A DNA stretch of 11,686 bases, taken from the NCBI GenBank assembly GCA_017615235.1, contig JAGAAM010000153.1, forward strand, positions 1 to 11,686, given 5' to 3'. The number at the start of each line of letters is the position of its first letter. Within the stretch, counting starts at the first letter, position 1. The translations under genes were made by a program, and so were the position numbers. The DNA comes from Clostridia bacterium (GTDB lineage Bacteria; Bacillota_A; Clostridia; Oscillospirales; CAG-382). This document shows positions 7,691-11,686 of this stretch, in pieces. The notes below the pieces were generated by a model, which saw nothing but the letters and a program-made list of their open reading frames with translations, was not told where the DNA came from and did not search any database.

Positions 7691-7705
7691 ATATACCAAG
7701 TATAT
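7691..7705. promoter_or_regulatory. AT-rich inverted repeat over the start site of the regulator operon
   Basis: ATATAC and GTATAT face each other across a 3-nt spacer, with imperfect A/T arms extending on both sides (about 7686–7708). The element overlaps the end of the -10 box and the expected transcription start of the minus-strand promoter, the position where a repressor would block initiation. An operator for the adjacent CdaR-type protein is a reasonable guess, but short AT-only palindromes are common near promoters. Confidence 0.35.
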
Positions 7706-7732
7706 TTTATCGCATTTGAACCTTAATTGCAA
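7704..7732 (-). promoter_or_regulatory. Sigma-A promoter for the cdaR–ftsEX–S41–greA–lysS operon
   Basis: On the minus strand the -35 box TTGCAA (7727–7732) and the -10 box TAAAAT (7704–7709) are separated by exactly 17 bp. Transcription should start near 7697, leaving a leader of about 50 nt before the ATG at 7644. No other convincing promoter was seen further down the block, so this may drive all eight minus-strand genes to the window edge. Confidence 0.85.
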
Positions 7733-7759
7733 GTGGGATTGAAGAAAATAAACAAAGAA

Positions 7760-7789
7760 GAAGCACATTTTTTGTGTAAAATGCGCTTC
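7760..7789 (-). terminator. Second hairpin downstream of rsmE
   Basis: A 12-bp stem (GAAGCGCATTTT against AAAATGTGCTTC on the minus strand, one G·U pair) encloses a 6-nt loop. It is followed on the minus strand by a pyrimidine-rich, U-rich tract (TTCTTTGTTTATTTTC). It is probably a back-up terminator for rsmE placed upstream of the next operon's promoter. Between it and the main terminator lies a 4-bp CCCG/CGGG hairpin followed by ATTTTTT (7798–7816), too short to count alone. Confidence 0.55.
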
Positions 7790-7824
7790 AAACGGCAAAA
7801 AATCCCGTCGAAGCGGGGAAGATG

Positions 7825-7844
7825 TGAACAAAATATGAACAAAA
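7825..7844. repeat. Phased direct repeat TGAACAAAA x2
   Basis: The 9-mer TGAACAAAA occurs at 7825–7833 and again at 7836–7844, an 11-bp period. Tandem hexamers with 5-bp gaps are the layout bound by OmpR-family response regulators such as PhoP of Bacillus. It lies between the rsmE terminator and the regulator promoter, about 95–115 bp upstream of the -35 box. A regulatory role is only suggested by spacing. Confidence 0.3.
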
Positions 7845-7858
7845 CCCCTTTTCAAATC

Positions 7859-7895
7859 AAAAAACGGTCTTTGCTTTTCCGTCAAAGACCGTTTT
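7859..7895 (-). terminator. Intrinsic terminator of rsmE
   Basis: A perfect 13-bp stem (AAAACGGTCTTTG against CAAAGACCGTTTT) with a 9-nt loop begins 12 bases past the rsmE stop codon. On the minus strand it ends in six T residues (complement of A at 7859–7864), the classic rho-independent form. A-tracts on both flanks make it potentially active in both directions, but no plus-strand gene runs into it. Confidence 0.9.
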
Positions 7896-7907
7896 AAAAA
7901 CGTTTTT

Positions 7908-8645
7908 TCAATCCTCTTTCAGCACGCTTATCGCCGAAAGGACGTAAAGCGCCGCAGTTTCGGTACGAAGTATCCTTTTCCCGAGGCTGACGAGCGCGAG
8001 CCCCGCTTCCTTCGCGGTCTCCGCCTCTTTCATCGAGATCCCGCCTTCCGGTCCGATCAGGAACGCAAAGCCGCCTTCCGCGCCTTCGATAACTTCGCGC
8101 ACCGGTACCGTCCCGTCGCCTTCGTAACAGATAAACCCGTTCCCGCAGGCGGCGATCTCTTTTATCGCCTCGCCGAAGCTTATAAGCCCCCGTACCTCCG
8201 GCACGAAACTCCTTCCGCACTGCGCGGCGGCGGATTCGCTTATCCTGCGATAGCGTTCAAGCTTCTTTTCAAAGCTTTTCTTATCCGGCCTCGCGACGCA
8301 TCTTTCGCTTTCGACCAGAACTATCGCGCTCGCGCCGAGCTCCACCGATTTCTGTATCACGGTATCGGTCTTCTCGCCCTTCGGCAGGCATTGATAGACC
8401 GTCACCGGGAACCCTATCTCGCAATCCTTTCCGCTCGCTTCGCCGAGCAGAAGGATCGCTTCGCCGTCTCCGATCCTTTCGATCTTCGCCTCGTAGACCT
8501 TCGAGTGCATATCGCACACCGTAACGGTGTCGCCCTCTTTTTTACGCAGAACGTTCACGATGTGGTTATAGTCCGAACCGGCGACTGTCGCCGTTCCGTC
8601 CTTTATCAGATCGCTCCCTATATATACCCTCGGGACAAAAGCCAT
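7908..8645 (-). CDS. rsmE: 16S rRNA (uracil-1498-N3)-methyltransferase RsmE
   Basis: RsmE methylates U1498 of 16S rRNA in assembled 30S subunits, using S-adenosylmethionine. With the start at ATG 8645 the protein has 245 residues, normal for the family. The longer frame reaching 8798 would run through the promoter and adds no conserved sequence. The N-terminal PUA-like part carries HIVNVLRKKEGD (28–39). The SPOUT knot domain shows KGEKTDTVIQKSVELGA (89–105), ERCVARPDKK, RRISESAAAQCGR (133–145), and the SAM-binding loops LIGPEGGIS (196–204) and LGKRILRTETAALYVLS (221–237). An AGAAGG site precedes the ATG. It is usually next to prmA in Bacillota; here it is transcribed alone between its own promoter and terminator, divergent from the DUF1292 gene. 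Confidence 0.95.
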   Translation of the reverse strand: MAFVPRVYIGSDLIKDGTATVAGSDYNHIVNVLRKKEGDTVTVCDMHSKVYEAKIERIGDGEAILLLGEASGKDCEIGFPVTVYQCLPKGEKTDTVIQKSVELGASAIVLVESERCVARPDKKSFEKKLERYRRISESAAAQCGRSFVPEVRGLISFGEAIKEIAACGNGFICYEGDGTVPVREVIEGAEGGFAFLIGPEGGISMKEAETAKEAGLALVSLGKRILRTETAALYVLSAISVLKED

Positions 8646-8670
8646 TCTCACGCCTTCTTTCTTCCTTGCT

Positions 8671-8699
8671 ATTCTACCACAAACCGTTTTTCGTGTCAA
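8671..8699 (-). promoter_or_regulatory. Sigma-A promoter for rsmE
   Basis: On the minus strand a perfect -35 box TTGACA (8694–8699) is followed after 17 bp by the -10 box TAGAAT (8671–8676). The start site should be near 8664, about 20 nt before the chosen rsmE ATG at 8645. This supports that start over the longer upstream frame, whose extra codons would lie largely upstream of the transcript. Confidence 0.9.
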
Positions 8700-8737
8700 C
8701 GTGTCGATTAAAGGCGAGCGATTATTCCAAATCCCTA

Positions 8738-8766
8738 TTGACAACTTAATAAAGCAGTTGTAAAAT
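8738..8766 (+). promoter_or_regulatory. Sigma-A promoter for the DUF1292 gene
   Basis: TTGACA (8738–8743) and TAAAAT (8761–8766) are separated by 17 bp, close to the ideal vegetative promoter. The start should be near 8773, giving a leader of about 28 nt that contains the AGGAGG ribosome site at 8790–8795. It is divergent from the rsmE promoter, with 38 bp between the two -35 boxes. Confidence 0.92.
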
Positions 8767-8800
8767 AAAACCGTAAAAACCGTTTTGTCAGGAGGCATTT

Positions 8801-9109
8801 ATGGCAGACAACGAAAGAGAAGACATCTTCACTCTTACCGACGAGGACGGCAACGAAAGCGAATTCGAGCTTATCGGCACCCTCAATATGGACGACTGCG
8901 ACTATCTCGCCCTTATCCCGCTCGACGGCGAGGAAGACGAATACGTCATCCTCAAAGTAACTACCGACGAAGACGGCGAGGAACTCCTTGTCACCATCGA
9001 CGACGACGACGAATTCGACCGTATCGCCGACGCCTTCGAGGACAAATTCATGGACGAGTGCGACCTCGACGAACGCCTCGTCGATACCGAACCCGACGAC
9101 GAACAGTAA
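8801..9109 (+). CDS. DUF1292 family protein (YrzB-like)
   Basis: This 102-residue, extremely acidic protein fits the DUF1292 family, small cytosolic proteins widespread in Bacillota. Diagnostic features are the opening DIFTLTDEDGNESEFELIG (8–26), then DYLALIPL, EEDEYVILKV, and the closing DDDDEFDRIADAFEDKF (67–83). The C-terminal tail is nearly all Asp/Glu. There is no signal peptide or membrane segment. The molecular function of the family is not established; in many relatives the gene sits with the Holliday-junction resolvase ruvX and ireB, neither of which is present here. A consensus promoter and AGGAGG, 5 nt before the ATG, suggest strong constitutive expression. It appears monocistronic, since structured non-coding sequence follows the stop. 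Confidence 0.92.
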   Translation: MADNEREDIFTLTDEDGNESEFELIGTLNMDDCDYLALIPLDGEEDEYVILKVTTDEDGEELLVTIDDDDEFDRIADAFEDKFMDECDLDERLVDTEPDDEQ

Positions 9110-9125
9110 CCCTTTACGCACCTTT

Positions 9126-9186
9126 TCCTGCGGAGCGCGTGCAGGAGCCGGACCCGCTCCGGCTCCGTGCCGCCTGATCGCGGCAT
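9126..9186 (+). terminator. GC-rich hairpin cluster after the DUF1292 gene
   Basis: Three stems lie within 61 bases. They are TCCTGC/GCAGGA (9126–9146), a 9-bp perfect stem GGAGCCGGA/TCCGGCTCC with a 5-nt loop (9144–9166), and TGCCGC/GCGGCA with a 6-nt loop (9168–9185). The first and second share the bases GGA at 9144–9146 and cannot both form fully. The third is followed by TCTTTCT, a weak U-tract. Together they probably end the DUF1292 transcript before the 6S RNA gene, although none has an ideal T-run. Confidence 0.5.
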
Positions 9187-9217
9187 CTTTCTCCGTGTAA
9201 AAACCCACAAGATATAA

Positions 9218-9389
9218 GGGGAGCCCGTATTCCGCTGCGGTGAAGCAGGCCTCCCGCCCGATAACGTACCTTTGCATTCCGCGAACGACGCCCGGGCGGA
9301 CGTTGGAAGCACTAAAGCACCGGAGAGGGCACCCACCTGCACAAAGCAGGGTTTCTTCTTCACGTTGGCACGGCTCCCGCGGGTTTTTT
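9218..9389 (+). ncRNA. ssrS: 6S RNA (regulator of RNA polymerase), predicted
   Basis: 6S RNA mimics an open promoter and binds sigma-A RNA polymerase. The closing stem pairs GGGAGC(C)CGT (9219–9228) with ACGGCTCCC (9370–9378), and further in GTGAAG (9240–9245) with CTTCAC (9358–9363). A terminal arm is closed by CCGCCCG (9254–9260) with CGGGCGG (9293–9299). The 3' side of the bubble carries the family hallmark ACCCACCTGC-ACAAA-GCAGGGTTTC, a small hairpin like the ACCTTGAACCAAGGGTTC of the E. coli RNA, preceded by GGAAGCACTAAAGC, also E. coli-like. A T-run at 9384–9389 marks the 3' end. AAAAACCC (9199–9206) could also pair with GGGTTTTT (9381–9388), so the true 5' end may lie nearer 9199. The promoter is unclear; GATATAAG just upstream is the best -10 candidate. 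Ends are approximate. Confidence 0.8.
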
Positions 9390-9394
9390 AAATT

Positions 9395-9459
9395 CCTGTG
9401 GCCGTTCGGCCCGCAGGGGATCTCAGTGATTAACGCATCTTTCCGGGGTGCGTTTTTTT
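9395..9459 (+). terminator. Hairpin plus intrinsic terminator downstream of 6S RNA
   Basis: A hairpin at 9395–9417 (CCTGTGGCC against GGCC(C)GCAGG, loop GTTC) is followed by a clear rho-independent terminator at 9432–9459. In the latter an 8-bp stem AACGCATC/GGTGCGTT has a 7-nt loop and a run of seven T residues. On the plus strand this would stop read-through from the 6S RNA or mark the end of a short separate RNA. No open reading frame with a ribosome site ends here. Confidence 0.8.
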
Positions 9460-9607
9460 GTCAGCTGTATAGGTTCAATGACGCGAAGCGGCTCATAGTG
9501 CGCCGTAAGACGATCATAACTTTTTACCTTAATTTTACAGGTACGGGTGCGCTTACGCGTACTTTATGCTTTTCGCTTTGCGAAAATTATTTAAAAATTT
9601 CAAAAAG
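9460..9607. other. Non-coding stretch, no gene seen
   Basis: This AT-richer stretch between the terminator and the next gene's upstream region has no open frame with a ribosome site. It contains the inverted repeats GTACG/CGTAC (9541–9562) and TTTTCGC/GCGAAAA (9570–9586, 3-nt loop, followed by TTATTT). The second could act as a weak terminator. I see nothing else. Confidence 0.5.
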
Positions 9608-9643
9608 ACGTGACGAAACGTGAAGTTTTGTCGTTAATATAAT
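9608..9643 (+). promoter_or_regulatory. Probable promoter and phased direct repeat upstream of the dockerin-LRR gene
   Basis: A perfect TATAAT box lies at 9638–9643 with no recognisable -35 at 16–18 bp. Instead, ACGTGA is repeated at 9608–9613 and 9618–9623, exactly one helical turn apart and just upstream of the usual -35 position. A missing -35 with phased repeats would fit activator-dependent transcription, but this is inference. The leader would be about 50 nt, ending with AAAGGG 8 nt before the ATG at 9699. Confidence 0.4.
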
Positions 9644-9698
9644 CGAAAAGTATCAAACAAAGCGATTTATGACGTTATTTTAGTAAAGGGATAACGAT

Positions 9699-11606
9699 AT
9701 GAAAACAACAAGAATCACGGCTTTCATCGCCGCGCTCCTTATGATCCTAACGTTACCGCATTTTTCCCTGACTTCGTTCGCGGCGCGCCGTATGGGCGAC
9801 CTCGACGGCGACGGAAGCATCGTCGCGGCGGAATACCTTAAAATCAAACGAGCGGTACTGCAAACCTACGACCTTACCGATAACGAGCGGCTCGCCGCCG
9901 ACGTCAGCGGCAACGGAGAAATCGACGCCGCAGATTACCTTATGGTAAAGCGCGACGTGCTCGGCTCCTACGCGATCGTCAGCTGCGTCGAATACAGCGA
10001 AGGGCTTCAGTACTTCCTCAAAAACGACGGATATTACGTTACCGGCATCGGCACCTGCACCGACGCGGATATCGCCATCCCTCCCGTTTACAACGGCTTG
10101 CCGGTGACCGGGATCGATTCTTACGCTTTTTCGCACGTCGGCGACTTTGACTTTGACGGCGGAAGCGAAGAGCCGGGTCCGCCTTATGCCGGAACTTCGA
10201 TAACGGTCCCCGAAAGTGTTCGTTACATCGGCTTTCACGCCTTCGAAGGCTGCACAGAGCTTGTAAAGATAAACCTGCCGCGCGGCATTGAAACGATCGG
10301 AACGGACGCATTTTACGGCACCGGGTATTACAACGACGAAAACAACTGGAAAAACGGCGTTCTTTATATCGGGAACTATCTTATCGAGGCGAAAAAAGAC
10401 ATCTCCGGCTCCGTTTCCGTCAGGGTCGGGACTGTCGGTTTGGCGGATCGCGCGTTTTTCAACTGCGCTTCGCTTGAAAGCGTTATTATCCCGGACAGCG
10501 TAAAATTCATTGCCGAGGCGGCTTTCGCGGGGTGTTCCTCTCTTGCGGAAGCAATTATCGGCCAAGGCGTGACGGGTATCGGCTATGGCGCGTTCATGGG
10601 ATGTTCCTCGCTTGAAAGCATAACTCTCCCGGCGGGTATCACCGTCATCCCCGAAAGACTTTTCTATGATTGCTCGTCGCTTTCGGAGATCGTCCTCGAA
10701 GGAGAACTGACCTCGATCGGCGAAACCGCTTTTCGCAATACGGCGTATTTCAACGACGCGGATAACTGCGAAGACGGAGTTCTTTATATCGGAAACAATC
10801 TCATCCACGCCGACAAGGACGTTCTTCCCGGATCTTATGAAATAAATGACGGCACCGTACTTATCGCGGACGGCGCCTTTACCGATTGCGAGAAGACCGT
10901 TTCCGTAACGATCCCCGACGGATTGCGCGTCATCGGCAAAAAATCGTTTTACAACTGCGGATCGCTTCTCGCCGTCGAGATCCCGGACAGCGTGACTCGC
11001 ATCGGCGAATCAGCTTTCGAAAGGTGTTACGAGCTTAAAAGCGCGATCCTTCCTTCGCATATCGATCGCATAGAAAAAAGCGTTTTTTCCTGGTGCACGG
11101 AACTTAAAAGCATAGATATCCCCGACAGCGTCACCCGCATCGGCGACAGTGCTTTTTCGGATTGCCTTAAACTTGAAAACGTGACTTTCGGCAGCGGAGT
11201 AAAGAGCATAGGCAGCCACGCGTTCTGCAGATGCAAACTCGAAAGCGTGGAGATCCCGTCAGGCGTAGAGTATATCTACGGCGGCGCTTTTGCCAGCTGT
11301 CACGATCTGAAAAGCGCGGTCATCCCTTCAGGAGTGACGTATATCGGGAACGGCGTGTTCGAACATTGCAGTACGCTTGAAAGCGTGACTGTCGGCGCCG
11401 GAGTCGCCCATATCGGAAAACACGCGTTCAGCGATTGCAGAGCGCTTGCCGGCGTAACCTTCGCCGACGCAAACGGCTGGACGGTGAGTTTATACGATCC
11501 GTCGCGTGATCCTGCCGCTGTCGCCGCTTCGGATATCTCCGATCCCGCTTCGGCTGCGGCGCTTTTAACGGACACGTACCTCGAGTATTACTGGTTTAAA
11601 AATTGA
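9699..11606 (+). CDS. Secreted dockerin and BspA-type leucine-rich-repeat protein
   Basis: This is a 635-residue surface or secreted protein. Residues 1–29 form a signal peptide ending SFAA. Residues about 32–92 are a type I dockerin with two calcium loops: DLDGDGSIVAAE (Asp34, Asp36, Asp38, Ser40, Glu45) and DVSGNGEIDAAD (Asp68, Ser70, Asn72, Glu74, Asp79), each followed by YL..KR. Dockerins dock onto cohesin modules of scaffold proteins. Residues about 135–590 hold 17 LRR_5 units of about 23 residues with the pattern IP..V..IG..AF..C..L. Two insertions contain GVLYIGN..LI. The end, ADANGWTVS through LLTDTYLEYYWFKN, is the usual cap of these proteins. There is no sortase motif or membrane anchor. 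AAAGGG precedes the ATG. The ligand is unknown; BspA-like repeats often mediate adhesion or glycan binding. Confidence 0.93.
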   Translation: MKTTRITAFIAALLMILTLPHFSLTSFAARRMGDLDGDGSIVAAEYLKIKRAVLQTYDLTDNERLAADVSGNGEIDAADYLMVKRDVLGSYAIVSCVEYSEGLQYFLKNDGYYVTGIGTCTDADIAIPPVYNGLPVTGIDSYAFSHVGDFDFDGGSEEPGPPYAGTSITVPESVRYIGFHAFEGCTELVKINLPRGIETIGTDAFYGTGYYNDENNWKNGVLYIGNYLIEAKKDISGSVSVRVGTVGLADRAFFNCASLESVIIPDSVKFIAEAAFAGCSSLAEAIIGQGVTGIGYGAFMGCSSLESITLPAGITVIPERLFYDCSSLSEIVLEGELTSIGETAFRNTAYFNDADNCEDGVLYIGNNLIHADKDVLPGSYEINDGTVLIADGAFTDCEKTVSVTIPDGLRVIGKKSFYNCGSLLAVEIPDSVTRIGESAFERCYELKSAILPSHIDRIEKSVFSWCTELKSIDIPDSVTRIGDSAFSDCLKLENVTFGSGVKSIGSHAFCRCKLESVEIPSGVEYIYGGAFASCHDLKSAVIPSGVTYIGNGVFEHCSTLESVTVGAGVAHIGKHAFSDCRALAGVTFADANGWTVSLYDPSRDPAAVAASDISDPASAAALLTDTYLEYYWFKN

Positions 11607-11659
11607 ACCATTCGCTGTTGGTCGGATTTACGGCGAGGATACGTAACGTCAGTTCACGC

Positions 11660-11678
11660 GGGCGAGCGATGCTCGCCC
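11660..11678. repeat. GC-rich palindromic repeat at the window edge
   Basis: GGGCGAGC and GCTCGCCC form a perfect 8-bp stem with a 3-nt GAT loop, flanked by CACGC on the left and CTACTGTG on the right. No T-run follows, so it is not a classic terminator. Its form and place behind a gene match the dispersed extragenic palindromes common in Clostridia genomes. The element may continue past the window, and only one copy is visible here. Confidence 0.55.
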
Positions 11679-11686
11679 CTACTGTG

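Noticed and set aside
8646..8798. Upstream extension of the rsmE frame (51 extra residues)
   Set aside because: It runs across the rsmE promoter and the divergent promoter region, lacks a ribosome site at its start and adds nothing conserved; ATG 8645 gives the normal family length.
8735..9277. Minus-strand frame of 180 codons opposite the DUF1292 gene
   Set aside because: It is a mirror of the Asp/Glu-rich GAC/GAA codons of the real gene, with a valine-rich low-complexity translation and no ribosome site.
9463..9500. Possible tRNA (GGTTCAAT resembling a T-arm)
   Set aside because: No matching acceptor or anticodon stem could be paired around it.
9240..9623. Plus-strand frame of 127 codons
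   Set aside because: It lies across the 6S RNA and the strong terminator at 9432–9459, has no ribosome site and an implausible composition.
9753..10808. Minus-strand frame of 351 codons opposite the LRR gene
   Set aside because: It is a shadow of the repetitive GC-rich coding sequence; the plus-strand frame has signal peptide, dockerin and LRR signatures.
10983..11160. CRISPR-like repeats in the last gene (IPDSVTRIG repeated)
   Set aside because: They are LRR units in frame with diverged codons and about 69-bp periodicity, not identical repeats with unique spacers.

Overview
The window looks like chromosome from a low-to-mid GC Bacillota of class Clostridia, probably an uncultured gut-type Oscillospiraceae/Ruminococcaceae-like lineage. 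The grounds are the FtsEX–S41 and GreA–LysRS gene sets, sigma-A promoters with near-consensus boxes, a DUF1292 protein, a dockerin plus BspA-type leucine-rich-repeat surface protein, and a GC-rich hairpin repeat of the kind scattered in such genomes. This placement is inference from gene content; no rRNA or other marker is present.

Layout. Bases 1–7644 are one closely packed minus-strand block read from right to left: a CdaR/PucR-type regulator, ftsE, ftsX (ATGA overlap with ftsE), an S41 carboxy-terminal processing protease, greA, lysS, an unrecognised protein with a possible ADP-ribosyltransferase-like C-terminal half, and the N-terminus of a membrane sensor cut by the window edge. The gaps are 5–32 bp, or 66 bp before the last gene, and no convincing terminator lies inside, so one transcript from a clear sigma-A promoter at 7704–7732 could cover all of it. 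The 7645–7907 gap holds that promoter, an AT-rich inverted repeat at its start site, a strong terminator for rsmE, a second hairpin and a phased direct repeat. rsmE (7908–8645, minus) has its own consensus promoter. Facing away from it is a monocistronic DUF1292 gene (8801–9109, plus), also with a consensus promoter.

The 589-bp gap 9110–9698 has no protein gene. It contains a cluster of GC-rich hairpins, an RNA that I read as 6S RNA (ssrS, about 9218–9389), a further hairpin plus intrinsic terminator, and the upstream region of the last gene. That gene (9699–11606) encodes a secreted protein with an N-terminal dockerin and 17 leucine-rich-repeat units, including an internal duplication of about 140 residues.

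How the genes relate. The minus-strand block joins cell-wall remodelling (FtsEX with a secreted or membrane-anchored protease) to transcription elongation (GreA) and tRNA charging (LysRS). The most unusual items are the LysRS fused to a Trbp111/MetRS-type tRNA-binding domain through a cysteine-rich linker, the uncharacterised gene directly behind it, and the duplicated dockerin-LRR protein. I found no CRISPR array, insertion sequence, prophage or obvious defence island; most of the window is ordinary core genome.
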